Assembly (NCBI GenBank): GCA_041178405.1
Contig: JBEGVK010000164.1
Span: forward strand, 1 to 20,721
Source: UBA668 sp041178405
Lineage (GTDB): Bacteria > Actinomycetota > Acidimicrobiia > Acidimicrobiales > Ilumatobacteraceae
DNA length: 20,721 nt
Direction: 5' to 3'
Shown piece by piece: positions 5,202-12,780 of this stretch. How positions within the stretch are numbered: the stretch's first letter is position 1; each line of letters starts with the position of its first letter. The notes beneath the pieces were generated by a model, which did not search any database, had not been told where the DNA came from, and saw only the letters and a list, made by a program, of their open reading frames with translations. Both the position numbers and the translations under genes were made by a program.

Positions 5202-6809
5202 GCCGAGGAGCGCCGACAGGTCGTCGAGCAGCGGACCGGGATCCCGGTCGACCCCTTCCCCGTACAGCTTCACCTTCGGCTCAGTGCCGCTCGGACGCAC
5301 CTGCAGCCGCAGCGATTCGCCGAGCTGCAGTCGCAGCAGACCCGCCTCGTCGAACCACTCGACCGAGGTCACGGCGATACCGCCCACCGACGCCGGTGGC
5401 GCGGCGCGCAGCGAGGCCACAGCGTCCCTGCCGGCGGCCGGATCCATGCGCAGCGACCGCTCTGACGTGATGTGGCGTCCGAACTGATGGGCGAGGGAAT
5501 CGAGCCGCTCCTGCAGCGTGGTGCCCTCGGCTGCTGCCACCGCAGCGATCTCTGCCAATAGCACCGCCGCAGTGATGCCGTCCTTGTCGAGTGGCCGCGC
5601 CGCCACCAGGTAACCCAGTGCCTGCTCGTAGCCGAACACGAAGCGCAGGCCTGGGTTGGCAAGCACCACGTGGCCGATCCACTTGAAGCCAGTGAAGGTC
5701 TCGATGCACCGCACCCCGTGTGAGGCAGCGAGCCGCGACAGCAGCGACGACGACACCAGCGTGGTGACGACAAGCCGCTCGCCGCCCGACGTGTGGCGCA
5801 GGATGTGGTCGGCCATCAGCCAGCCGATCTCGTCGCCGTGCAGCCGGCGCCACGTGCCGTCGGCCTGGGGGATGGCGGCGCCGAGGCGGTCGGCATCCGG
5901 ATCATTGGCGAGCGCCAGCGCAGCCCCCGACGCCGCAGCCTGCTGCAGCAACAGGTCCATCGCTCCCGGCTCCTCGGGGTTCGGGAAGGCCACGGTCGGA
6001 AACAGGCCGTCGGGATGCTGCTGCGACTCCACGACGATCGGCGCCGGAAGGCCGGCAGCGGCGAACGCATCGACGAGCAGCTGGCCGCCGACTCCGTGCA
6101 TCGCCGTGTACGCCACCGGCACCCCCGCCGCGTCCGGCCGCAGCCGCACCGCGCCGACCGCCGCCAGATAGGCGCGCCGCTCGTCGGCGCCGACGCGTTG
6201 AATCAGCGGATGGTCGCCGGGAGCGAGCGCCACGGCGCACGGATCGACACCTTCGATCCGCGCCGAGATGTCAGCATCGGCGGGCGGGACGATCTGCGCG
6301 CCGGTGCCGAGGTACACCTTGTATCCGTTGTCAGCGGGTGGATTGTGCGACGCCGTCACCATCACGCCGGCTGCGGCACCCCGCCCCCCGTTCACCTGCG
6401 TGATGCTCCACGCCAGCAGCGGTGTCGGCACCACCGAGTCGAACAACAGGGCGCGTACGCCGCGTGCAGCGCAGACTCGTGCCGTATCGAGTGCGAACAC
6501 GTCGCTCTTGCGACGTGCGTCGCAGCCGATCAGCACGCCGAGCCGAGCAGCATCTGGCACGGCATCCAGCAGGTAGTCGACGAGGCCGGCTGCAGCCTGG
6601 CGGACGACGAGTCGATTCATCCGCAGCGGACCCGCGCCAACGGGCGCTCGAAGTCCCGCTGTGCCGAACTGCAGTCGTCCGGCGAAACGCACCGCGAGTG
6701 CCTCCTCAGGGCCCGACAGCAGCGCCTCCAACTCGTTGCGCATGTCGGCGTCGGGCTCGGCATCGAGCCACCGGCGGGCGGTCTCGAGCAAATTCATGGG
6801 GTCGGACAT
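5199..6809 (-). CDS. PGM2-type alpha-D-phosphohexomutase (likely phosphopentomutase)
   Basis: This 536-residue enzyme of the four-domain phosphohexomutase superfamily moves phosphate between C1 and the terminal carbon of a sugar. It shows the phosphoserine loop TASHNP (152-157, Ser154), the Mg loop DPDADR (303-308), the sugar loop GYEQALGY (393-400) and the phosphate loop RPSGTEPK (505-512). The sugar loop GYEQALGY and TGFKWIG (373-379) resemble PGM2/phosphopentomutase and PgcA-type enzymes (GYEEAIGY), not phosphomannomutases (GEMSGH). I therefore infer ribose-1-P/ribose-5-P or glucose-1-P conversion. It follows the kinase gene by 16 bp with no promoter or clear ribosome site, so they are probably co-transcribed. 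A start at Met5 (6797) is equally possible. Its neighbour on the far side of the SGNH gene is upp, as for pmmB in mycobacteria. Confidence 0.92.
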   Translation of the reverse strand: MSDPMNLLETARRWLDAEPDADMRNELEALLSGPEEALAVRFAGRLQFGTAGLRAPVGAGPLRMNRLVVRQAAAGLVDYLLDAVPDAARLGVLIGCDARRKSDVFALDTARVCAARGVRALLFDSVVPTPLLAWSITQVNGGRGAAAGVMVTASHNPPADNGYKVYLGTGAQIVPPADADISARIEGVDPCAVALAPGDHPLIQRVGADERRAYLAAVGAVRLRPDAAGVPVAYTAMHGVGGQLLVDAFAAAGLPAPIVVESQQHPDGLFPTVAFPNPEEPGAMDLLLQQAAASGAALALANDPDADRLGAAIPQADGTWRRLHGDEIGWLMADHILRHTSGGERLVVTTLVSSSLLSRLAASHGVRCIETFTGFKWIGHVVLANPGLRFVFGYEQALGYLVAARPLDKDGITAAVLLAEIAAVAAAEGTTLQERLDSLAHQFGRHITSERSLRMDPAAGRDAVASLRAAPPASVGGIAVTSVEWFDEAGLLRLQLGESLRLQVRPSGTEPKVKLYGEGVDRDPGPLLDDLSALLG

Positions 6810-6825
6810 CGCAACAGCCGACCGA

Positions 6826-7803
6826 TCAGGCGAGCAGCGACTTCAGCTCGACCAGTGGGCGCGGACCTACATGAGAGATCACCTCAGCCGCCGCCATGCC
6901 CCCGAGTGTGGCACACCGGTGCAGGTCGTCACCCCGCGTGTAGCCGTACAGGAAGCCTGCCGCGAACAGGTCGCCGGCGCCCGTCGTGTCGAGCACCCGC
7001 TCGACGGGCTGCGCCGCCACGGCGATCACCTCGTCGGCGGTGACCACCAACGACCCCTGAGCGCCGACGGTGATCACCGTGAGCGCACAGTCGTCGCGCA
7101 CACACGAGACCGCCTGCTCGAGTGTCTCCACCTCGTACAGCGAGGTGAGCTCGCCCTCGTTGCCGAAGAGCAGGTCGACCTCATCTGCCACCAGCGCACG
7201 GAAGTCGGCACGGTGACGGTCGACGCAGAACGAGTCGCTCAGCGTCAGCGACACCCTTCGGCCGTGGGCATGGGCAACCGACGCCGCCAGGCGGAAGGCC
7301 TCTTTCGCCTCCGGCCGGTCGTAGAGATAGCCCTCCATGTACAGCAGCGCTCCCGCCGCCACCGTCCGCTCGTCGATGTCACCGGCGTGCAGTAGCGACG
7401 ACACGCCGAGGTACGTGTTCATCGTGCGCTGCGCGTCGGGTGTGACGACGATGATGCATCGACCTGTCGGGATGCCCCCCTCCGACTGGCCGGCACGGAA
7501 GTGCACGCCGACCGCACGCATGTCGTGGCCGAATACCTGGCCGAGGTCGTCGTCGCCGACCTTGCCGATATAGGCAGCCCGGCCGCCGAAACTGGCGACC
7601 CCGGTGAGCGTGTTGGCTGCGGAGCCACCGCTCATCTGCACCGCAGTGCCGAGTGCCCGGTACAGGTGCAGCGCCCGATCGGTATCGACGAGCGTCATTG
7701 ATCCCTTGACAAGGTCGTGGTGGTCGATGAAGGCATCGTCGGCGTGGGCGATGACGTCGACGAGGGCGTTGCCCACGCCCACGACGTCGTACTCGACCGG
7801 CAT
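6826..7803 (-). CDS. PfkB-family sugar/nucleoside kinase, adenosine-kinase-like
   Basis: This is a 325-residue ribokinase-fold enzyme that phosphorylates a sugar or nucleoside with ATP. It has the glycine motif MSGGSAANT (57-65), the NEGE element (215-218) and the C-terminal signature DTTGAGD (272-278) with catalytic Asp278. The flow of the whole sequence (YDVVGVGNALVDV, QRTMNTYLG, SLTLSDSFCVDRHR, AAEVISHVGPRP) closely resembles the adenosine kinases common in alphaproteobacteria, so adenosine to AMP is my preferred reaction; ribose or another nucleoside is possible. The ATG at 7803 fits the family N-terminus. An in-frame GTG at 7818, five codons earlier, sits 8 nt behind TAGGGT and may be the start of a leaderless mRNA. 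The mutase and SGNH genes follow on the same strand. Confidence 0.88.
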   Translation of the reverse strand: MPVEYDVVGVGNALVDVIAHADDAFIDHHDLVKGSMTLVDTDRALHLYRALGTAVQMSGGSAANTLTGVASFGGRAAYIGKVGDDDLGQVFGHDMRAVGVHFRAGQSEGGIPTGRCIIVVTPDAQRTMNTYLGVSSLLHAGDIDERTVAAGALLYMEGYLYDRPEAKEAFRLAASVAHAHGRRVSLTLSDSFCVDRHRADFRALVADEVDLLFGNEGELTSLYEVETLEQAVSCVRDDCALTVITVGAQGSLVVTADEVIAVAAQPVERVLDTTGAGDLFAAGFLYGYTRGDDLHRCATLGGMAAAEVISHVGPRPLVELKSLLA

Positions 7804-7826
7804 CGAGACCTGTGGCACGAGAGGGC

Positions 7827-7832
7827 ACCCTA
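7827..7832 (-). promoter_or_regulatory. -10-like TAGGGT for the kinase-mutase unit
   Basis: On the minus strand TAGGGT is followed by 8 nt and a GTG (7818) in frame with the kinase; the ATG (7803) would then have a 15-nt leader containing CAGG. With a 17-nt spacer its -35 region (7850-7855) falls on the -10 box of the divergent aminopeptidase gene. Confidence 0.45.
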
Positions 7833-7850
7833 CCCGTCGGGACGCACCGC

Positions 7851-7856
7851 TAGCGT
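7851..7856 (+). promoter_or_regulatory. -10-like TAGCGT for the M1 aminopeptidase gene (leaderless)
   Basis: TAGCGT is followed by 7 nt (TGCGCCG) and the ATG at 7864; no ribosome site exists. The corresponding -35 region (7828-7833) overlaps the -10 box of the divergent kinase gene. Confidence 0.5.
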
Positions 7857-7863
7857 TGCGCCG

Positions 7864-10416
7864 ATGCCTGCCGAGACCGACAGTCCGTACCGCCTGCCAC
7901 GAGTCGTGGTGCCGCACCGATACACCTTGGCCCTCGAGCCCGACCTCGCCGCAGCCACGTTCCTCGGCCACGTCGTGATCGATGCGACAGCAGCACACCC
8001 CACCGACCGCATCGTGCTCAACGCGCTCGAACTCGACGTGCAGTCCGTGCGCGTCGATGGCACCGAACGGCCGTTCACCCTCGATGCGGCAGCCGAGCGA
8101 CTCCACGTCGAGGCGGTCGTGGCGGAAGGAGCGGTGTCGATCGAGATCACCTTCGCCGGAATCCTGAACGACAAGCTCCGCGGCTGGTACCGCAGCACCT
8201 ATCTCGATGACAGCGGTACCGAGCGAGTCATCGCCGCATCGCAGATGCAGGCCACCGACTGCCGCCGTGCCTTCCCCTGCTTCGACGAGCCCGACTTCAA
8301 GGCCGTCTTCGACGTCACGCTCATCGTCGAGCCTGGGCTGCTGGCCATCTCCAACGGACCCGAGGTCGAGCGAACGGCCGTCGAACCGGCAGCGCCTGCT
8401 GGCAGCAAGGTCGCGGTTCGCTTCGCCCCCACTATGCCCATGAGCACCTACCTCGTCGCCTTCGTGGTCGGCCCACTCGAGGCCACCGAGCCGGTGATGA
8501 TCGAGCGAGCAGGTGGCGGCGACCCAATACCGCTTCGGATCGTGCACGTGCCCGGAAAGCGACACCTCACGTCGTTCGGACTCGACGTCGGTGCCTTCGC
8601 CATCGACTGGTTCCAACGCTATTACGGCATCGCATTCCCCACCGACAAGTGCGACATGGTGGCGCTTCCCGACTTCGCAGCGGGCGCAATGGAGAACCTC
8701 GGCTGCATCACGTATCGCGAGAACCTGCTGCTCGCGGACCCGGGCAGCGCGACACAGATCGAGTTGCAGACCCTGGCCGACGTGGTCACCCACGAACTCG
8801 CCCACATGTGGTTCGGCGACCTCGTGACGATGAAGTGGTGGAACGGCATCTGGCTGAACGAAGCGTTCGCCACGTTCATGAATGTCGCCTGCTGCGCCGC
8901 CTACCGGCCCGACTGGCTGCGGTGGACCACGTTCAGCCTCGAGCGCAGCGCCGCCTTCGAGGTCGACGCGCTCGACAGCACACGCAGTGTCGAGTACCCG
9001 GTCGAGGCTCCCGCCGACTGCGATGGCATGTTCGACGTCCTCACCTACGAGAAGGGTGGCTCGCTGCTGCGCATGCTCGAGCAGTACCTCGGCGAGGAGG
9101 AATTCCGCCGCGGCGTGAGCCACTACCTCAGCACGCACGAGTACTCGAACACCGAGACCAGCGACCTGTGGGATGCGATCGAGACGGCCAATCCGGCGAC
9201 GCCGGTGCGCCGGCTGATGGACAGCTGGATCTGGCAGCCCGGCTACCCGCTGGTGTCGGCACGCCTCGAGGGAAGCGATCTCGTGCTCTCTCAGCACCGC
9301 TACGCGTACGGCGACACCGATGATCCAACTCTGTTCGTGGTACCGGTGCACCTGCGCATCGATGGCGCCGATCGGAAGGTGCTGCTCGACGACGCCACCC
9401 TCCGTGTCCCACTGCCGTCCGCCAACAGCACGGTCGTCGTCAATGCGGGCGGCCACGGATTCATGCGCGTCGCCTACGACGACGCCCTCCGGAGCCGCCT
9501 CGAGGGCGAACTCTCGGCGCTGACGATCCTCGACCGATACAACCTCGTCGACGACGCATGGAACGAGGTGGTGGCCGGGAGGCTCGCCGCTGCGGAGTTC
9601 GTCGACTTCGTCGAGGGATTCGGCGACAACCGCGACCTCGCCGTCTGGCAGGCCATCGCTATCGGACTACGCGGTGTCAGCCGCCTCGTTGCGCTCGGCA
9701 CGCCGGCCTACGCCGCATTTCAGCAGCGCGTCGCCGCCCTCACCCGGCCGGCACTCGATGACCTCGGGTGGGAGGCTGCGCCCGGCGAGAGCAACCTGAC
9801 GTCGAAGCTCCGCGGCACGATCGTCGGCATGCTGGCTGTTCTGGGAGCCGACGCCGATGCCGTGGCGAGATGCCGCAGCATCGTCGCAGCCGGTCTGGCA
9901 GATCCCGAGCTGATGGCGACGGCGACGATGTCCGTGGCAGCGCACGGCACCGATGCCGACTACGACGAGTTCCTGCGCCGCTTCCGCAGCGCTGCCACAC
10001 CGCAGGAGCAACTCCGCTACATGTATGCCCTCGCCGAGTTCCCCCAGTCGGCCCAGGTGCAGCGCACCATCGACCTTGCCTTCAGCGACGAGATCCGATC
10101 GCAGAACGCGCCATTCCTCCTGAACCGCTGCATCAACAACCGCTCCCACGGTGCACTGGCCTGGAGCGCCGTGCGGAAGAACTGGACCCTGGCCAACGAC
10201 CGATTCCCCGACAACGCCATCGTGCGGATGATCGACTCGGTGAAGTCGCTCACCGAGCGTGCGGTCGTCGCAGACGTTCAGGCGTTCTTCGGCGAGCACC
10301 CCATACCGCAGGCCGCCAAGACCCTCGAGCAGGTGCTCGAGCGCCAGCGGGTGAATGCTGCGATGCACGAGCGCGAATCCGTGCGCCTGCCGGCGTCGCT
10401 CACCGGCAGCGACTGA
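7864..10416 (+). CDS. M1-family zinc aminopeptidase (PepN/ERAP-like)
   Basis: This 850-residue cytoplasmic metallopeptidase removes N-terminal residues from peptides. The N-terminal beta domain carries the family's QMQATDCRRAFPCFDEPDFKA stretch. GAMEN (274-278) binds the substrate amino terminus. HELAH (310-314) plus Glu333 in WLNEAFA form the HExxH-x18-E zinc site. Tyr395 in the YEKG motif lies where the family has its transition-state tyrosine. The last 300 residues fit the helical ERAP1-like C-terminal domain, ending in a long region with repeated helices. No signal peptide is present. The ATG at 7864 is preferred over upstream in-frame codons, which lie opposite the kinase coding sequence, and TAGCGT ends 7 nt before it. 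It converges on the nitroreductase gene with a 3-bp gap. Confidence 0.96.
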   Translation: MPAETDSPYRLPRVVVPHRYTLALEPDLAAATFLGHVVIDATAAHPTDRIVLNALELDVQSVRVDGTERPFTLDAAAERLHVEAVVAEGAVSIEITFAGILNDKLRGWYRSTYLDDSGTERVIAASQMQATDCRRAFPCFDEPDFKAVFDVTLIVEPGLLAISNGPEVERTAVEPAAPAGSKVAVRFAPTMPMSTYLVAFVVGPLEATEPVMIERAGGGDPIPLRIVHVPGKRHLTSFGLDVGAFAIDWFQRYYGIAFPTDKCDMVALPDFAAGAMENLGCITYRENLLLADPGSATQIELQTLADVVTHELAHMWFGDLVTMKWWNGIWLNEAFATFMNVACCAAYRPDWLRWTTFSLERSAAFEVDALDSTRSVEYPVEAPADCDGMFDVLTYEKGGSLLRMLEQYLGEEEFRRGVSHYLSTHEYSNTETSDLWDAIETANPATPVRRLMDSWIWQPGYPLVSARLEGSDLVLSQHRYAYGDTDDPTLFVVPVHLRIDGADRKVLLDDATLRVPLPSANSTVVVNAGGHGFMRVAYDDALRSRLEGELSALTILDRYNLVDDAWNEVVAGRLAAAEFVDFVEGFGDNRDLAVWQAIAIGLRGVSRLVALGTPAYAAFQQRVAALTRPALDDLGWEAAPGESNLTSKLRGTIVGMLAVLGADADAVARCRSIVAAGLADPELMATATMSVAAHGTDADYDEFLRRFRSAATPQEQLRYMYALAEFPQSAQVQRTIDLAFSDEIRSQNAPFLLNRCINNRSHGALAWSAVRKNWTLANDRFPDNAIVRMIDSVKSLTERAVVADVQAFFGEHPIPQAAKTLEQVLERQRVNAAMHERESVRLPASLTGSD
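10387..10413. terminator. Two mutually exclusive hairpins at the end of the aminopeptidase gene
   Basis: CTGCCGG (10387-10393) pairs with CCGGCAG (10403-10409), a 7-bp stem with a 9-nt loop. GTCGCT (10395-10400) pairs with AGCGAC (10408-10413), a 6-bp stem with a 7-nt loop. The right arms overlap, so only one can form. They sit just before the stop (10414-10416) of one of two convergent genes, where a terminator is expected. No U-tract follows. Confidence 0.3.
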
Positions 10417-10419
10417 CCG

Positions 10420-11073
10420 TCACACCCAGCTGGCCCACTGGTCGAGCGGCATCCGCTCGGAGCGAAGCGAGTTGACCCGATCGGCGGGGTCGGCGTATCC
10501 GACCGCCATGCCGCAGAAGAGCATCTCGTTCTCGGGGGCGCCGACGAACGACCTGACAGCCCCCTGGCGCACCGACCAGTACTCCTGGGCGCAGGTGCCA
10601 AGGCCGGCCTCGACGGCCAGCAGCATGAACGTCTGCAAGAACATGCCGAGGTCCGACCACTGGGGAAGACCCATCTGCCGATCTACATAGCAGAAGAGCG
10701 CCGCAGGCGCCCCGAAGAACTCGCCGTTCTTGGCGAACTGCCGGAAGCGACCCTCCTTGTCGTCGCGTTCGATGCCGAGCAGCGCGTACATCTGCTCGCC
10801 GATCGCGAACCGGTTCGAGCGATACGGCTCGGTGAGTCCCCTCGGGTAGATGTCGTACTCGGTGGGCTCGATCGGCGGCTGGGTGGTGAGATGGTCGAGC
10901 AGTCGCCCCATCGACTCGCCGTTCACCACGTAGATCCGCCACGGCTGCAGGTTCCCCCCGCTGGGCGCCCGCGACGCATCCTCTAGCAGGCGTCGCAGCA
11001 GTGCGTCGTCAACAGCATCGGGGAGGAACTGGCGCACCGACATCCGCCGATGGGTCGCCTCACGGACACTCAT
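10420..11073 (-). CDS. Nitroreductase-family FMN oxidoreductase
   Basis: This is a 217-residue flavoprotein of the nitroreductase family, usually a homodimer using NAD(P)H. The FMN phosphate-binding start is RRMSVRQF (9-16). APSGGNLQPW (36-45) is the family's ribityl/isoalloxazine-binding loop. The C-terminal GAPENEMLFCGMAVGYADP matches the strand that completes the dimer partner's FMN site. Physiological substrates of this family range from quinones and enones to dehalogenation or thiazole oxidation, and nothing here selects among them. The ATG at 11073 has a weak GGGGGT 7-8 nt upstream. It follows the acyl-CoA ligase stop by 25 bp on the same strand with no visible promoter, so it is probably the second gene of that operon, which hints at reducing an unsaturated or nitro-bearing acyl compound (inference). 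Confidence 0.9.
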   Translation of the reverse strand: MSVREATHRRMSVRQFLPDAVDDALLRRLLEDASRAPSGGNLQPWRIYVVNGESMGRLLDHLTTQPPIEPTEYDIYPRGLTEPYRSNRFAIGEQMYALLGIERDDKEGRFRQFAKNGEFFGAPAALFCYVDRQMGLPQWSDLGMFLQTFMLLAVEAGLGTCAQEYWSVRQGAVRSFVGAPENEMLFCGMAVGYADPADRVNSLRSERMPLDQWASWV

Positions 11074-11098
11074 CTGGCCGACCCCCGGCGATGTGGTG

Positions 11099-12718
11099 TC
11101 AGCCAAGGTGCTGCACCTCGAGCGCTCCGTCGGCGTGCTGGGCACGCAGCACCTTCTTGTCGAACTTGCCGACGCTGGTCTTGGGCACGACGTCGACGAA
11201 GCACCAGCGCTCGGGCACCCAGAACTTGGCAGTGCGCTCGAGCAGCCAGGCGCGCAGTTCCTCGGCAGTCGCCGCCGCATCGGGCTTCAGCACCACGCAG
11301 GCCATCGGTCGCTCGTCCCACCGTTCGTCGGGAACGCCGATCACTGCCGCCTCCAGCACTGCCGGGTGGCCCATGATCGTGTTCTCGAGGTCGACAGAGC
11401 TCACCCACTCGCCGCCCGACTTGATGACGTCCTTGGCGCGGTCGCTGATCATCACGAAGCCGTTCGGCAGCACCGATGCCACGTCGCCGGTGCGCAGCCA
11501 GCCATCGTGGAACTTCTCGTCGTCGGCCACGTTGTAGTAGCTGCCGGTGATCCACGAACCGCGTACCTCGATCTCGCCGAGTGCCTCGCCGTCCCACGGC
11601 TGCACGGCACCCGAATCGTCGGTGATGCGCAACTCGACGCCCGGCATGATGCGGCCGGTCTTCACCCTCCAGTCGGTCTCCGAGAGTGCGGCACGTTCCT
11701 TGGGCGGGTGGCCGATGGCGCAGACAGGGCTCGTCTCGGTCATGCCCCAGCCCTGCACGAGCGGCACGTTGAACACGTTGCGGTAGGCCTCGATCAGCCC
11801 GCGAGGCACTGCCGAGCCGCCGCACATCACCAGTCGGAGGCTTGACATGTCGGTGGAGGGAGCATTGTTGACGAGGTCGTTCAGGACCGTGGGCACGGCA
11901 CCGGTGATGGTGGGACGCGTATCGGCGATCACCCTCGAGAGCGGCGCAGCCTGGAGGAACTGCTGGGGAAAGACGAGGTCGGCGCCGATCATCCATGCGG
12001 CGTACGGCGTGCCCCAGGCATTGGCGTGGAACATCGGCACGATCACCAGCATGCGGTCGGTCTCGGCGAGCGCGATGTTGGCCGTGCTGGTGACCATCAC
12101 CGAGTGCATGTACGTACTGCGATGGCTGTACATGACCCCCTTTGGATTCCCCGTCGTGCCGCTCGTGTAGCACATTGCTGCGCCGGTCTGTTCGGTGACC
12201 TCGGGGTAGTCGAAGCCGCCGGGCTCGGCGGCCAGCAGTTCGTCGTAATCGAGCAGCCCACCGCCCAGCGAGCTCGCATCGCCAGGACCCTTCACGATGA
12301 TGTGCTCGACCGTGGTGAGCTGGTCGCGTACCCGCGCCAGCAGCGGCGCGATCGAGGCATCGACGATGATGACCTTGTCGGCAGCATGATTGATGACGTA
12401 GGCGAGCTGCTCGGGGAACAGCCGGATGTTCAGGGTGTGGAGCACTGCACCCATGCACGGGATGGCCAGATAGGCCTCCATGTGCGTCTGGTTGTTCCAC
12501 ATGAACGTGCCGACCCGATCGCCCTGCCGCACGCCCAGGCGGGCCAACGCCGACGCCAGCCGGTCGGCGCGCTCGGCAACCTCGGCGAACGTGCTCTCGA
12601 CGTAGCCGTCGCCGGTGAAGGTGATGACCTTGCTCGCCGCATGCACCTGGCGGCCGTAGCGGTACACGGGCAGCAGCGTCAGCTGGTAGTCGTCCATCAT
12701 CGTGCTGGTGACGGCCAT
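11099..12718 (-). CDS. Acyl-CoA synthetase (AMP-forming fatty-acid CoA ligase, FadD-like)
   Basis: This 539-residue ANL-superfamily enzyme activates a carboxylic acid with ATP to the acyl-AMP and transfers it to CoA. The P-loop is YTSGTTGNPKG (184-194). The A5 motif is GWGMTETSP (323-331) and RTGD is at 409-412. The hinge and A8 region holds SDRAKDVIKSGGEWVSSVDLE (425-445), and the A10 lysine is Lys518 in KTSVGK. SGGEWVSSVDLE and the length are typical of medium/long-chain fatty-acid ligases. The ATG at 12718 is chosen for the strong GGAGGGGG 5 nt upstream. An in-frame ATG at 12739 would lengthen it by seven residues but lies beyond that ribosome site. Possible -10 box TAGTCT at 12768-12773 implies a leader of about 42 nt. 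The nitroreductase gene follows; a class C-like serine hydrolase gene is divergent. Confidence 0.95.
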   Translation of the reverse strand: MAVTSTMMDDYQLTLLPVYRYGRQVHAASKVITFTGDGYVESTFAEVAERADRLASALARLGVRQGDRVGTFMWNNQTHMEAYLAIPCMGAVLHTLNIRLFPEQLAYVINHAADKVIIVDASIAPLLARVRDQLTTVEHIIVKGPGDASSLGGGLLDYDELLAAEPGGFDYPEVTEQTGAAMCYTSGTTGNPKGVMYSHRSTYMHSVMVTSTANIALAETDRMLVIVPMFHANAWGTPYAAWMIGADLVFPQQFLQAAPLSRVIADTRPTITGAVPTVLNDLVNNAPSTDMSSLRLVMCGGSAVPRGLIEAYRNVFNVPLVQGWGMTETSPVCAIGHPPKERAALSETDWRVKTGRIMPGVELRITDDSGAVQPWDGEALGEIEVRGSWITGSYYNVADDEKFHDGWLRTGDVASVLPNGFVMISDRAKDVIKSGGEWVSSVDLENTIMGHPAVLEAAVIGVPDERWDERPMACVVLKPDAAATAEELRAWLLERTAKFWVPERWCFVDVVPKTSVGKFDKKVLRAQHADGALEVQHLG

Positions 12719-12723
12719 GAGAT

Positions 12724-12731
12724 CCCCCTCC
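12724..12731 (-). promoter_or_regulatory. Strong Shine-Dalgarno (GGAGGGGG) for the acyl-CoA ligase
   Basis: On the minus strand GGAGGGGG is followed by ATCTC (5 nt) and the ATG at 12718. It fixes the start and shows that this gene, unlike most unit-first genes here, is translated from a leadered mRNA. Confidence 0.75.
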
Positions 12732-12767
12732 GGATGCACCCGGCACTACGGCGGGCGCTGGTCGGCA

Positions 12768-12773
12768 AGACTA
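12768..12773 (-). promoter_or_regulatory. -10-like TAGTCT for the ligase-nitroreductase operon
   Basis: On the minus strand TAGTCT lies 49 nt before the ATG. A start about 7 nt downstream would leave a leader of about 42 nt containing the GGAGGGGG site. No -35 match is seen. The complementary AAGACT (12767-12772, plus strand) ends 8 nt before the divergent ATG at 12781 and is a weak candidate for that gene. Confidence 0.35.
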
Positions 12774-12780
12774 CGACACG

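Noticed and set aside
7804..9456. Long minus-strand open frame extending the kinase N-terminally to 876 residues
   Set aside because: The extension lies antisense to the M1 aminopeptidase, has no family resemblance, and the kinase N-terminus starts naturally at 7803; it is a GC-rich shadow frame.
11070..12746. 558-residue minus-strand frame over the acyl-CoA ligase
   Set aside because: Arg/His-rich out-of-frame translation; the adjacent frame contains every ligase motif and a strong ribosome site.
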